DNA of 40,808 bases from Clostridia bacterium (GCA_017463865.1 JAFTOI010000023.1:1-40808); one strand, 5' to 3'; shown: positions 1 through 8,879, numbered from the stretch's first letter. A program made the numbers and translations. The notes: generated by a model from the sequence alone, not told the origin.

Positions 1-2
1 AA

Positions 3-203
3 TCTGATCCTGGCCGGCAGACCCTCACGGGCGGCGGTCTGATTCAGTGCGCTTTGGGGAGCGATGTCAGGGGATGGAGTTGGGCTTTCGCCGTGCTGTT
101 CTTGGTGGCAAGCTTCATTTGCCAATTTATGCGGTGTTGCCCTAAATATTATAACATCAGAACTTCCATAGAAAATGCTAATGCGTATTTTGAGGCAGCA
201 TAA
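3..203 (+). CDS. C-terminal end of a membrane protein (partial)
   Basis: An open frame enters from the left edge of the window and ends in TAA at 201-203, giving the last 66 residues of a protein. It has one clear hydrophobic segment (WAFAVLFLVASFICQF) followed by a Cys-Cys pair and a short polar tail ending YFEAA. The stop lies three bases before the ATG of the next gene, so the two are very likely one operon. The family is not recognisable from this fragment. Confidence 0.5.
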   Translation, partial: SDPGRQTLTGGGLIQCALGSDVRGWSWAFAVLFLVASFICQFMRCCPKYYNIRTSIENANAYFEAA

Positions 204-206
204 TCA

Positions 207-679
207 ATGACCACCATTGCGAATACTTTTCTATGGCTCTTGACGATAATTGCGATCGGCGTATTGGGGCTGAAGATTGCGGATATACCGCACAAAGAAA
301 TTCTGCGCAAATCAGGTTTGATGTGCAGTGTTGTGGGGGACTTGAACTGATTCGCCTCGGCGTGTGTCTTGCGTTCTGGGCGTATGCCGGTGCTCTTCCC
401 GACTTTCTTCAGCGTGTCTTCGCCGACGCATATCCCCCTACGATCTTGAGTATCGGCTATTTTCTCTTGATTACCCTTTGGGGCATATACGTTTTCCGCA
501 AAACAAGCTGTCATGTTGCGGCGTGCGGCGTTAGCATCCTTTTGTTGATTGCTACGATCTTTCTGTGCATCTATGCATCGGTTTCGGCGTCCGCTGTCGT
601 GCTTTCTTTCGCCTTGATCACCTGCATCATCGGCATGATACGCGGACTGCGTCAGCGCGCAGATCAGGACAGCCAATAG
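207..679 (+). pseudogene. Small four-helix membrane protein, frameshifted
   Basis: ATG at 207 has a GAGG site at 192-195. The first frame encodes about 46 residues with a first membrane helix (MTTIANTFLWLLTIIAIGVL) and stops at 348-350. A second frame, open from 233, continues with three more strongly hydrophobic helices to a TAG at 677-679. The switch from one frame to the other fits best at the five-G run at 335-339: a sixth G would give one continuous protein of about 157 residues with four membrane helices. This could be a true mutation, a phase-variable homopolymer or a sequencing error. No function is recognised. Confidence 0.5.
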
Positions 680-686
680 CCGCTGG

Positions 687-718
687 GGATCCTCTCCGCT
701 TGGGGAGGATCCGTTTTT
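687..718 (+). terminator. Rho-independent terminator
   Basis: An 8-bp stem GGATCCTC/GAGGATCC (687-694 with 705-712) is followed by G and five T. It closes the plus-strand operon at 679 and sits against the stop codon of the convergent gene ending at 718. Confidence 0.8.
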
Positions 719-1107
719 CATTCTGCCGGTTTGGCAAGCAGGAATTGCGCCAGCGCGGCGGTGCAGAGCAGGCCGCCGGCGGCGGGGTAGGCGGCAATGA
801 GCCGGTTGGTGGTACCGTAGATCTCGAGGACACCGGCGAAGAGGCTGCCGACGGTGAGGGTAGCCAGTCCCAGGTGCCAGCAGGTGCGGGCGAGGGGAGC
901 CGGCACGCGCCGCCCCCAGATCGCCAGTGCGGCGAAGGGCAGCGTTCCGCCGGCGAGGGGAATGGCGAAGGCATAGACCATCGGCACCGACCAGACGCCG
1001 TGGCTGAACTGCTCATAGATGAAGCCGAAGAGGGCGGTGCCGAGTGCCGCGCAAAGGTAGCCGAAAGCGATCCTCGCGCAGTCGTTACGGGATGATGATG
1101 CAGACAC
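718..1107 (-). CDS. Small integral membrane protein, unknown function
   Basis: 129 residues with about four hydrophobic segments (for example IAFGYLCAALGTALFGFIY and VPMVYAFAIPLAGGTLPF). The frame opens at a GTG at 1107, inside the end of the upstream phosphodiester glycosidase gene (23-bp overlap), with AAGGAG 11 bases before it, so translation is probably coupled. No catalytic motif is visible and I do not recognise the family. Codon use matches the GC-rich neighbours. It is downstream of a likely cell-surface glycan enzyme, which hints at an envelope role, but that is only inference. Confidence 0.65.
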   Translation of the reverse strand: MSASSSRNDCARIAFGYLCAALGTALFGFIYEQFSHGVWSVPMVYAFAIPLAGGTLPFAALAIWGRRVPAPLARTCWHLGLATLTVGSLFAGVLEIYGTTNRLIAAYPAAGGLLCTAALAQFLLAKPAE

Positions 1108-1954
1108 AGTCGCTCACGCTCCTTTCCTTGATGCTTTTGCCGTTTGTGGTGGGGTTATTGACCACCGCGCCGTCGACGACCATTGTCGACGAGCCGCCGC
1201 CGTCGAGGTTGTAGGCGATGGTACAGCCCAGCGACTGCATGAACTCAGCCAGCTCGCGCAGGCTCAGCCCCGTGCTCTCGCGGGTGCGGCCGTCCGAGAC
1301 GACGAGGTAATAGCGCCCATCGGCGTCGATGCCGATGGCGGTGCGGGGGTTGCTGGCCATGGCCTTGCCGACCTCTTCCCCGGGGTCGACGGCCACCTCG
1401 CCGTCGATGACCAGCGCCGGGCCGAAGCAGAAGACCTGCTCAGCCCCTTCGGCGACCAGCTCGGCGGCGGTGATATCGTCCTCGTCGATGATCGAGAAGC
1501 TGCCGTCGGCCCAGATGACGAGATCCTCGCCCCCGGCCGACGTTGCACGGAGCAGCTCGCCGTTGCGGACGACGTAGCCCCGCTCGCGTGAGCCGTAGAA
1601 GTCGCCGTTGACGGCGATAGCCGCGCCGGCCCGCGCGGCCATCGACGAGGTCGCCTCGGTGACATTCCGGCCATATGCCCCCTGCGCAAGGACGGTGCGC
1701 AGCTGGGCAGGATCGGCCGCTGCCACCGTCACCACATAAACGGTGGTGTCGTTTGTGCGGTGCTCGGTCAGCGTATACGACGCCTCGGTCGTCGCCGCAG
1801 TCGTCTCAGCCACGACCGGTGCCGTTGTCTGGGCAGGTGCCGCTTCGATCGCCTCGACCGGCGCATAAACCCGCGCGATGACAAAGGTATCCAGCGCAAG
1901 ATAAACCGTAAACAGCACGAGCACAGCACTGTAAAAACAAACAAAACGCCGCAT
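1085..1954 (-). CDS. Membrane-anchored phosphodiester glycosidase family protein (NAGPA/DUF2233)
   Basis: 289 residues. The start at 1954 is chosen because AAGGGAG precedes it at good spacing; a frame-open ATG upstream lacks a site. Residues 1-25 form an N-terminal membrane anchor (RFVCFYSAVLVLFTVYLALD), followed by an Ala/Thr-rich linker and the NAGPA-type domain. Family hallmarks are INGDFYG in the middle, ASNPRTAIGI before the C-terminal third, and YNLDGGGSSTMVVDG near the end. Members remove or trim sugars through phosphodiester-linked substrates or act on envelope glycans; here an extracytoplasmic envelope role is likely. It is first in a two-gene minus-strand operon. Confidence 0.85.
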   Translation of the reverse strand: MRRFVCFYSAVLVLFTVYLALDTFVIARVYAPVEAIEAAPAQTTAPVVAETTAATTEASYTLTEHRTNDTTVYVVTVAAADPAQLRTVLAQGAYGRNVTEATSSMAARAGAAIAVNGDFYGSRERGYVVRNGELLRATSAGGEDLVIWADGSFSIIDEDDITAAELVAEGAEQVFCFGPALVIDGEVAVDPGEEVGKAMASNPRTAIGIDADGRYYLVVSDGRTRESTGLSLRELAEFMQSLGCTIAYNLDGGGSSTMVVDGAVVNNPTTNGKSIKERSVSDCVCIIIP

Positions 1955-2020
1955 AAAAGACTCCCTTCCCGCATGCTTTTCCTGATAGTATAACACACAA
2001 ACCCTAAATTAACTTAAAAG

Positions 2021-2207
2021 ACGTGGGGGAGCCTTTTGAAAAAGGCTCCCCCACACCCCCGCGAAAACTTCCCAACATAGAACTGACCTTTGTGCGCATC
2101 AAATTTGATTGGCACAAAGGTCAGCAAAAATATGGAAAGTTTTTGGGGGAGTCCGAGGGGCCTTTTTTCAAAAAGGCCCCTCGGTGGGGTTTGGGGCAAA
2201 GCCCCAA
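2021..2207. repeat. Long palindromic intergenic repeat, copy A1
   Basis: Three nested inverted repeats: a hairpin GTGGGGGAGCC...GGCTCCCCCAC at the left, a central 13-bp repeat CTGACCTTTGTGC/GCACAAAGGTCAG (2083-2095 with 2112-2124), and a hairpin GAGGGGCC...GGCCCCTC at the right, then TTTGGGGCAAAGCCCCAA. The same architecture recurs at 27972-28190 and as a half copy at 29378-29462. It ends directly at the malQ stop codon and probably also terminates malQ. Confidence 0.8.
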
Positions 2208-3635
2208 TCACCGTCCGTACAATACATTCATCTCCCGCAGCCAGCCGCGGTCGATTTCGTCGAGCTGGTGTCTGGCTACGCGGTAGCTCCAGTTGCCGTT
2301 GGGGCTGCCGGGGGTGTTGAAGCGGCAGTCGGAGCCGTAGAAGAGGAGGTCCTGGATGGGCATGATGCAGAGTCCTGCGTGGCTGGCGAGCATGGTGCGC
2401 AGGATTGCGTCGCGGCTGCGGTCCCAGGGGCCGTTGTAATTGCAGTAGCGGAAGAGCTTGGCGCGGGTCGCCTCGTCGAGGCCGTAGACGTAGCCGAGGA
2501 GGGTGTCGTTGTCGTGGGTACCGGTGTAGGCGATGGCGTTGTTGTCGTAGTTGTGGGGCAGGTGGGTCGAGCCGTCGTCGCCGAGGAAGGCGAACTGGAG
2601 CACGCGCATGCCCGGGAAGCCGCTGTCCTTGACCAATTTCTGCACGGCGGGGGTGATGTCGCCGAGGTCTTCCGCGATCAGCAGCTTGTCCCCGCAGACC
2701 TCGCGCATGGCGCGGACGAAGGCCATGCCGGGGCCCTTCACCCATTTGCCGTTGCGGGCGGTCTCCTCGCCGGCGGGAATGCGGTAGTAGGACTCGATGC
2801 CGCGGAAATGGTCGATGCGCACGCCGTCGAAGAGCTCGGTCATGTGCGCCATGCGGGCTTTCCACCATGCGAAGCCGTCGGCTTTCATCTTCGTCCAGTT
2901 GTAGAGGGGATTTCCCCAGAGCTGGCCGTCTTCGCAGAAGTAGTCGGGGGGCACGCCCGCGACCGAGGTGGGCTGGTGGCGGCGGTCGAGCTGGAACTGC
3001 CCGGGGTTGGCCCAGACGTCAGCGGAGTCGAGGGCCACGTAGATCGGGATGTCGCCGATGATCGAGATGCCGCGTTCGTTGGCGTAGGCTTTGACCTTCG
3101 CCCACTGGGCGAAGAAGGTGTACTGCAGGAAGCGCCAGGTGCGCAGGACGCCGGCGTCGGGCTCGGTGACCGTCCACTCCTGCCACGGCGTGTCGCCGTT
3201 GGCGGCGCGGAGCGCCATGAATTCGCAGAATTTCGCGATGTGGGGGTGGGTCTCGTAGAAGGCGTCGAGGGCGGCTTCGTCGTCGAAGCGCTCGGCGGCG
3301 CGGGTGAGGAGGGCCATGCGCTCGTCGGCAAGGCGTTCGAACTCGCAGAGCCAAGGCTCACGCTGGCGGGCGGCGTCAAGCTCTTCGGCGGTGATCAGCC
3401 CCGCTTCGGCGAGGGTGGGGAGGTCGATGAAGTTGGGGTTCACCGAGAATGCGCTGTAGGATTTGTAGGGGGAGTTGTGCTCGTCGGGGAGGCAGAAGGG
3501 GAGCACCTGCCAGACCGAAAAGCCGCAGTCGGCGAGGAAGTCGATCCATTCGTAGGCCGCCGCGCCGAAGGAGCCTTCGCTGTAGTCGCCCCAGAGGGAG
3601 GAGATGTGCATCAGCACACCGCTTGCACGTTTCAT
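2208..3635 (-). CDS. malQ: 4-alpha-glucanotransferase (amylomaltase, GH77)
   Basis: 475 residues, close to the usual size for MalQ. It transfers alpha-1,4-glucan chains between maltodextrins in the cytoplasm. Motifs in order: SPYKSYSAFSVNPNFIDL in the N-terminal third, DGVRIDHFRG (nucleophile Asp in the GH77 region), LLIAEDLG (acid/base Glu) and YTGTHDNDT (stabilising Asp). The start at 3635 has GAAAGGA nine bases upstream and a good promoter behind it. It stands alone, with no maltodextrin phosphorylase or transporter nearby. The intergenic repeat begins at its stop codon. Confidence 0.96.
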   Translation of the reverse strand: MKRASGVLMHISSLWGDYSEGSFGAAAYEWIDFLADCGFSVWQVLPFCLPDEHNSPYKSYSAFSVNPNFIDLPTLAEAGLITAEELDAARQREPWLCEFERLADERMALLTRAAERFDDEAALDAFYETHPHIAKFCEFMALRAANGDTPWQEWTVTEPDAGVLRTWRFLQYTFFAQWAKVKAYANERGISIIGDIPIYVALDSADVWANPGQFQLDRRHQPTSVAGVPPDYFCEDGQLWGNPLYNWTKMKADGFAWWKARMAHMTELFDGVRIDHFRGIESYYRIPAGEETARNGKWVKGPGMAFVRAMREVCGDKLLIAEDLGDITPAVQKLVKDSGFPGMRVLQFAFLGDDGSTHLPHNYDNNAIAYTGTHDNDTLLGYVYGLDEATRAKLFRYCNYNGPWDRSRDAILRTMLASHAGLCIMPIQDLLFYGSDCRFNTPGSPNGNWSYRVARHQLDEIDRGWLREMNVLYGR

Positions 3636-3684
3636 GTGGGTAGATCCTTTCGTTGGTGATTATGATAGAATATGCAACTTATAT

Positions 3685-3713
3685 ATTATGCAACATTTCG
3701 GAAGAAATGTCAA
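3685..3713 (-). promoter_or_regulatory. malQ promoter
   Basis: On the minus strand TTGACA (3708-3713) and CATAAT (3685-3690) are spaced by 17 bases, about 50 bases upstream of the malQ start. The heptamer TTGCATA (minus strand) occurs four times around it (+ strand positions 3671, 3687, 3763, 3793); the first two flank the -10 box and could be regulator half-sites. Confidence 0.75.
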
Positions 3714-3797
3714 GAAAAATTTGTCGAGCGACGGGGCACCCCTACAGTATTGTCTTTACGATTATGCAAATTTATTGATTATTTTGCAGAAATATGC

Positions 3798-3832
3798 AAA
3801 AAGAGAGAAGTGCGTTCCACTTCTCTCTTTTT
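3798..3832. terminator. Bidirectional terminator after feoB
   Basis: A perfect 15-bp stem (AAAAAGAGAGAAGTG with its complement at 3818-3832) with a CGTTC loop, T-rich on both strands. It lies three bases beyond the feoB stop and separates feoB from malQ. Confidence 0.9.
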
Positions 3833-3835
3833 GGC

Positions 3836-4666
3836 TCACATCACCCAATTCACCACCGCACACACCGCCGCGCCGATCGCGGTGGGCAGCGCTGCCGCCA
3901 GCGCTGTCCACTTCCACGACCCGGTCTCCTTGCGCACCGTCCAGAGGGTCGTCGAGCAGGGCCAGTGAAACAGCGAGAAGAGCATGAAGCAGAGCGCCGT
4001 GCCTGCGTCCCAGCCATGCGCAACGAGCAGCGGGCGCAGAGCGGACAACTCGCCGAGCTCGGCCAGGCTGCCGCCTGCCGTGTAGGCCATCAGCGCGATG
4101 GGCAGGACGATCTCATTGGCTGGGAAGCCGAGGATGAAGGCCACGAGGATCACGCCGTCGAGGCCAATCAGCCGCCCGAGCGGGTCGAGCAGTGCCGCCG
4201 CATGCGTCAGCAGGGGAGCATCCGCGACGGAGATGTTCGCCATCAGCCAGATGACCAGCCCGGCCGGCGCGGCGACAGCCGCCGCCCGCCCCAGCACGAA
4301 CAGCGTCCGGTCGAGCACCGACCGCACGATCACCCGCCCCAGCTGGGGCCGGCGGTAGGGGGGCAGCTCGAGGGTGAAGGCCGACGGCACGCCGCGCAGG
4401 ACGGTCGCGGACAGCAGCCGCGTCGCGGCGAAGGTGGCGAGGATGCCGAGCAGGATCAGCCCGGTCAGCATCAGCGCCGACCAAAACGACGCCGCCAGGC
4501 CCGCGCCGGCTACGAAGAACATCGAGATCAGCGCGATGAGCGTCGGAAAGCGGCCGTTGCAGGGAACGAGGCTGTTGGTGAGGATGCCCAGCAGGCGTTC
4601 GCGCGGTGAGTCGATAATGCGGCAGCCGACCACGCCGGCCGCGTTGCAGCCGAAGCCCATGCACAT
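3836..4666 (-). pseudogene. feoB: FeoB, C-terminal half (ferrous iron transporter split by the island)
   Basis: 276 residues that align in order with the second half of FeoB: the start MCMGFGCNAAGVVGCR matches the conserved MGFGCN motif of the first Gate domain, followed by a nucleophilic-gate helix bundle and a second Gate domain with GFPANEIVLP, then the last helices. The GTPase domain and first membrane helices are missing here but present at 26625-27659 on the same strand. The apparent ATG lies inside the 13-bp core repeat at the island edge, and no ribosome binding site precedes it, so this half is probably not translated while the island is in place. Rejoining at the core restores one frame of about 608 residues. 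Confidence 0.93.
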
Positions 4667-4686
4667 GCGTGGGGAAATCTGGGGTG
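4656..4686. other. Left attachment site (attL/attR core plus element arm)
   Basis: Core CCCATGCACATGC (4656-4668), two bases GT, then the element arm GGGGAAATCTGGGGTG (4671-4686). The left neighbour of the core is feoB coding sequence. By symmetry of the reconstructed attP the crossover dinucleotide would be CA at 4664-4665. Confidence 0.85.
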
Positions 4687-4734
4687 TATATTTTTGACCG
4701 GCGGAAAGAAACCGAACAAATATTGCAGAATGGG

Positions 4735-4763
4735 TTGAAAAAAGGACGAAAATATACTATAAT
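4735..4763 (+). promoter_or_regulatory. Promoter of the flavoprotein/ABC operon
   Basis: TTGAAA (4735-4740), 17-base spacer, TATAAT (4758-4763), 51 bases before the start at 4815. It lies in an AT-rich stretch only about 50 bases inside the element's left end, so the operon carries its own promoter. Confidence 0.75.
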
Positions 4764-4814
4764 ATATAAAAGTTGCTCTTTATTAATAAATCAGTCATAT
4801 TTGGAAGGTTATTT

Positions 4815-6761
4815 ATGAAAACGATTAAATGGCCGTACGCCAATGAATTCGGCATGGAAGAGGTCGTTGACGCGGACGTGCTCGTCCTCGGCGGCGGGCT
4901 TGCCGGATGCTATGCGGCGATCGCGGCGGCAAGACGAGGCAAAAACGTCGTGCTGGTCGAAAAAGGCGCCACCGAGCGCAGCGGCTCGGCCGGCAGTGGT
5001 TTCGATCACTGGGAAAGTGCCTGCACGAACCCCTGCTCCCGCGTCACGGCGAAGGAGATCGCCGAGGCTTATGTCAACGAGCAGGACGGCTACAGCAACG
5101 GCATTGCACACTATATTGAGTGTCAGGAGGGCTATGACCGCCTGCTTGACATGGAGTTGTTCGGCGGCAAGATCCGCGATACCGAGGGTGAGTTCAAGGG
5201 CGCGGAGTTCCGCGACGATAAGACCGGCCTGATGTTCGCGTATGACTATCACAACCGCTTCACTCTGCGTGTGTGGGGCTCGACCTTCAAGCCTGCGCTG
5301 TACAAGGAATTGAAGCGGCTGGGCGTGAAGGTCTATGACCGCACCGAGGCGACGGCGCTGATGGTCGAGAACAAGAACGGCAAAAAGCGCGGCACGGGTG
5401 CCCTCGGCATGAACGTCCGCACCGGCAAGTTCATGATCTTCCGCGCCAAGGAGACGGTGCTGACCATGTCCCGGCCGGCGCGCATCTGGCTCTTCAATCC
5501 CGACCTGACAGGCCTGTGCGAATTCCGCCCGATGCAGAGCATCGGCAGCGGCCACGCGATGGGCTACCGCGCGGGCATCGAGTTCACCATGATGGAGAAA
5601 TCGGTCAAGGGTGAGTTTTCCTCGGCCGGACGCAGCTTTCCGCCCTACGGCACCGGCAACAACCACAACACCTGGTACGCCGCTACCATGGTCGACGCGC
5701 GGGGCGTCGAGATCCCATATGTCGACCGCGACGGCCGTGAGCTGAAGACGGTGTCCGAGCGCTACTATCCCGCGCCGGGACAGAAATTCTTCCTCAAGGG
5801 CGGCGTCATCGACGATCCGAAGTACGAATACCGCGGCCCCGAGACCCTGCCCTTTGACGAGCTGATGAAGCGGGGCTATCAGCTTCCTTTCTACGCTGAT
5901 CTGAGCCGCATGCCCGAGATGGAGCGCAAGGTCATCTGGGGGATGATGGTTGGCGAGGAGGGAAAGACCAAGATCCCGATCCTCAAGAATTACACCGAGC
6001 GCGGCTTTGACCCGGCGATCCACATGCTGCAGAGCTACGGCAACGGTTGGCAGTCGGCCAACTTCCTGCCCCAGGAGCGTCAGCTCTTCGGCGCGCCGGG
6101 CGGCATCATGATCGACTGGGATCTCAAGACCAACATCGACGGCATCTATGCCGCCGGTGACCAGCTCTTCGCCTCCGACTGCTGCGGCTTTGCCTGCGCC
6201 ACCGGCTACTACGCCGGGCGCAAGGCGGCGGCCGCATCCGAGACGGTGGAGCTTGCCGAGATCGACCGCGCCTTCTGCGATGCCGAAAAGGAACGCCTCT
6301 ACCGGCCGATGACCGTCGACGCCGAGAACGGCATGAGCTGGAAGGAGCTGAACATGGCCATCTCCAAGGCCATGCAGAACTACTGCGGCGGCGTGAAGTG
6401 CAAGGATCTCCTGCTGGAGGGCCTCGATCTGCTGCGCAGCTACGAGACCGATATCGTGCCTCAGATCAGCGCTGAGAACCCGCATGAGCTGATGCGGACG
6501 CACGAGGTGTTCGACATTCTCGAGGTGGCCAAGCTGATCCTCGAATCCTGCCTGCTCCGCGAATCGAGCTCGGCCCCCCTCTGCTTCGAGCGCAGCGATT
6601 TCCCCGAAGTCGACCCGCCCGAGAACGATCACTTCATCACCATCCGTCTCGACGATGACGGCAAGGTGGTCAAGGGCGCCGTCCCGAAGGGCTACTTCGG
6701 CGACCTCAAAACCGAATACGAGAAGCGAAATCAGGACTACATCCGGGGGGATCTGAAATGA
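4815..6761 (+). CDS. FAD-dependent reductase flavoprotein, AprA/fumarate-reductase-like
   Basis: 648 residues. The N-terminus has the FAD Rossmann motif VLGGGLAG (25-31) with the ribose-binding Glu in VVLVEKG (49), then ERSGSAGSGFDHW, typical of the succinate dehydrogenase/fumarate reductase/adenylylsulfate reductase flavoprotein superfamily. The later part has GGIMIDWDLKTNIDGIYAAGDQ, the second FAD-binding stretch. The start at 4815 is chosen for GGAAGG a few bases upstream. The next gene, a ferredoxin, overlaps by ATGA, which resembles an AprA/AprB pair. No other sulfate-reduction gene is in the window, so a true APS reductase is unlikely; a dedicated organic electron acceptor or substrate brought in by the adjacent importer is more plausible. 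No signal peptide, so cytoplasmic. Confidence 0.82.
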   Translation: MKTIKWPYANEFGMEEVVDADVLVLGGGLAGCYAAIAAARRGKNVVLVEKGATERSGSAGSGFDHWESACTNPCSRVTAKEIAEAYVNEQDGYSNGIAHYIECQEGYDRLLDMELFGGKIRDTEGEFKGAEFRDDKTGLMFAYDYHNRFTLRVWGSTFKPALYKELKRLGVKVYDRTEATALMVENKNGKKRGTGALGMNVRTGKFMIFRAKETVLTMSRPARIWLFNPDLTGLCEFRPMQSIGSGHAMGYRAGIEFTMMEKSVKGEFSSAGRSFPPYGTGNNHNTWYAATMVDARGVEIPYVDRDGRELKTVSERYYPAPGQKFFLKGGVIDDPKYEYRGPETLPFDELMKRGYQLPFYADLSRMPEMERKVIWGMMVGEEGKTKIPILKNYTERGFDPAIHMLQSYGNGWQSANFLPQERQLFGAPGGIMIDWDLKTNIDGIYAAGDQLFASDCCGFACATGYYAGRKAAAASETVELAEIDRAFCDAEKERLYRPMTVDAENGMSWKELNMAISKAMQNYCGGVKCKDLLLEGLDLLRSYETDIVPQISAENPHELMRTHEVFDILEVAKLILESCLLRESSSAPLCFERSDFPEVDPPENDHFITIRLDDDGKVVKGAVPKGYFGDLKTEYEKRNQDYIRGDLK

Positions 6762-7039
6762 AAAAAGAAATGTTTGCAACCGTAGTGCCCTGCAGCGCAA
6801 GACCGCTGATCTATGACGAAGCGCTCTGTGTCGGCTGCAACCGCTGCGCGCAGGTCTGTCAGGTCGATATCCTCCTGCCCAATCCCGAAAAAGGCAAGCC
6901 CCCGATCATCGCTTATCCCGGCGAGTGCTACTACTGCGGCTGCTGCGTGATGGCCTGCAATATCGAGGGCGCCATCCGCCTGCAGCACCCGCTGATGAAC
7001 CGCGCGAAATTCGTGCCGGTCAAGCAGGAGAGCAAGTGA
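6758..7039 (+). CDS. Small ferredoxin with two [4Fe-4S] clusters
   Basis: 93 residues with two complete CxxCxxCxxxC motifs: Cys24/27/30/34 and Cys57/60/63/67. This is the bacterial-type two-cluster ferredoxin fold and probably passes electrons to the flavoprotein encoded just upstream, with which it overlaps by four bases (ATGA). It is shorter than AprB of sulfate reducers. The following permease gene starts in a TGATG overlap, showing tight translational coupling of redox and transport genes. Confidence 0.92.
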   Translation: MKKEMFATVVPCSARPLIYDEALCVGCNRCAQVCQVDILLPNPEKGKPPIIAYPGECYYCGCCVMACNIEGAIRLQHPLMNRAKFVPVKQESK

Positions 7040-7956
7040 TGGCAAAGTATATCGGAAAACGCCTGCTGATGGGCATCATAAGCATCTTCGCGCTGATCAC
7101 GGTTACCTTTTTCCTCGTTCACCTGATGCCCGGCAATCCGTTCAATCTGGAAAACGTCAATCAGGCGGTACAGGATCGGCTGATGAGCTACTACGGCCTC
7201 GACCGGCCGCCCCACGAGCAGTTCGGAATGTACCTCGAGAAGCTGCTGCAGGGTGACCTCGGCATCTCCTACAAAAAGGTGGGCATGACGGTCAACGAGC
7301 TGATCGCGCTCAAGGCGCCGGCCACCATCCAGCTCGGCGTGATCGCTTATGTGCTGGCGCTCGTGCTGGGCACGGCGCTGGGCATCGTCATGGCTGTATC
7401 CAAGCGGGAAGTGCTGCGGGGCGGGATCATGTTTGTCACCGTCCTCGGCATCAGTATTCCCAACTACGTGCTGGCGCTGATTTTGATGCTGGTGCTGGGC
7501 GTCCAGCTGGACTGGTTCCCTGTGCTTGGTCTTGACACCCCTATGCACTATGTCCTGCCGGTCATCACGCTGACGGTGTATCCGCTCGCGCAGATCGCAA
7601 AGCTGGTGCGCAGCAGCTATATGGAGGCCATGAACCAGGACTATGTCATTATGGCGAAGGCAAAGGGACTGAAGCCCGCGCGTGTGGCCTTTGTGCATGT
7701 GCTCAAGAACGCCATGATCCCCGTCATCACCATCTCGGGGCCGATGATCGCCTTTCTGCTGACCGGCAGCTTCGTGGTGGAGAACCTCTTCACCATTCCC
7801 GGCATCGGGCTTGAGTTCGTGCAGGCGGTCAGCAACCGCGACTATACGGTTATTCTGGGGCTGACCATTTTCCTCGGCATGATCTTAGTGCTCTGCAACC
7901 TGATCTCGGACATCATCTGCGCCCTGGTCGATCCCCGCATTAAACTGGAAGATTGA
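7039..7956 (+). CDS. Oligopeptide/nickel-type ABC transporter permease 1 (DppB/OppB family)
   Basis: 305 residues with six membrane helices. The N-terminus MAKYIGKRLLMGIISIFALI followed by TFFLVHLMPGNPF is diagnostic of the DppB/OppB permease family, and the EAA-type loop is near YVIMAKAKGLKPARVAF. The ATG at 7039 overlaps the ferredoxin stop (TGATG). It forms the membrane channel with the next gene. Substrate cannot be told from sequence; members move peptides, nickel chelates or glycosides. Confidence 0.94.
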   Translation: MAKYIGKRLLMGIISIFALITVTFFLVHLMPGNPFNLENVNQAVQDRLMSYYGLDRPPHEQFGMYLEKLLQGDLGISYKKVGMTVNELIALKAPATIQLGVIAYVLALVLGTALGIVMAVSKREVLRGGIMFVTVLGISIPNYVLALILMLVLGVQLDWFPVLGLDTPMHYVLPVITLTVYPLAQIAKLVRSSYMEAMNQDYVIMAKAKGLKPARVAFVHVLKNAMIPVITISGPMIAFLLTGSFVVENLFTIPGIGLEFVQAVSNRDYTVILGLTIFLGMILVLCNLISDIICALVDPRIKLED

Positions 7957-7964
7957 GGACAGTC

Positions 7965-8879
7965 ATGTTAGAACCAAACGAATATTTCGAGCCGCTGGGT
8001 GCGTCCGAAAAACGGGACGACTACATCCCCATCGCCAGCAAATCCTTCGCGCGGGATGTATGGGAGCGGTTCTGCACCAATAAACGGGCGCTGGCAGGGC
8101 TGATCCTGCTCGCCGTCATCGTTGCCGTCGCGATGATCGGCCCGCTCGTCTCACCCTACCCCTATGACGGCATGGACGTTTCGATCGCCAATCAGGGGCC
8201 GTCGTCCGCGCATTGGCTGGGTACCGACCAGATGGGACGCGATGAGCTGACCCGCGTGCTCTACGGCGCACGCATCAGCCTGACCATCGGCTTTGTGTCG
8301 ACGGCCATCAATCTGCTCATCGGCGTGCTCTACGGCGGCATTTCGGGCTACATCGGCGGCAAGCTGGACATGGTCATGATGCGCATTGTCGACGTCATCT
8401 TCTCCATCCCCGCCATGATCTACATCATTCTCATCATGCTGATCTTCGGCTCGAATGTCTACAGCGTCATGATCGGCATCTGCATCAACGGCTGGGTCAA
8501 CACGGCGCGGCTGGTGCGCGGCCAGATCGTCGCGCTCAAGGAGCGCGAGTTCGCCGTCGCCGCCTTCACCCTCGGCGCATCGCGGATGAAGATCCTCTTC
8601 AAGCACCTGATGATCAACACCCTCGGCCCCATCATCGTCAATGCGACGCTGATGGTGCCGCAGGCCATCTTCAACGAGGCATTCCTCAGCTTCATCGGCA
8701 TCGGCATCTCGGCTCCGCAGGCCAGCCTCGGCACCCTTGCGCAGGACGCCAAGATGCTGCTCTCCCGCTATCCGATGCAGATGGTCTATCCGGTCACCGT
8801 GATCTGTCTGGTGATCTTTGCCCTCAATTTCATTGGTGAAGGCCTCGAAGAGGCACTGAACCCGAAAGGAGCGCGCTGA
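7965..8879 (+). CDS. Oligopeptide/nickel-type ABC transporter permease 2 (DppC/OppC family)
   Basis: 304 residues, with an N-terminal OppC-type segment and six membrane helices. Typical motifs are HWLGTDQMGRDELTRVLYGA and the coupling loop EFAVAAFTLGASRMKILFKH. Start at 7965 is preferred over an in-frame TTG upstream because GAGG precedes it by seven bases. The stop overlaps the next ATG (TGATG). Confidence 0.94.
   Translation: MLEPNEYFEPLGASEKRDDYIPIASKSFARDVWERFCTNKRALAGLILLAVIVAVAMIGPLVSPYPYDGMDVSIANQGPSSAHWLGTDQMGRDELTRVLYGARISLTIGFVSTAINLLIGVLYGGISGYIGGKLDMVMMRIVDVIFSIPAMIYIILIMLIFGSNVYSVMIGICINGWVNTARLVRGQIVALKEREFAVAAFTLGASRMKILFKHLMINTLGPIIVNATLMVPQAIFNEAFLSFIGIGISAPQASLGTLAQDAKMLLSRYPMQMVYPVTVICLVIFALNFIGEGLEEALNPKGAR

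Noticed and set aside
2109-3659. 516-residue plus frame opposite malQ
   Set aside because: Val/Gly-rich antisense of malQ, running into the malQ promoter region.
4809-6800. 663-residue open frame on the minus strand opposite the flavoprotein gene
   Set aside because: It mirrors a GC-rich coding region and lacks domains or a ribosome binding site; the plus-strand frame has clear FAD motifs.
4815-7039. True adenylylsulfate reductase (AprAB) for sulfate respiration
   Set aside because: No sat, dsr or sulfate transport genes here, a smaller ferredoxin, and tight coupling to a peptide-type importer.
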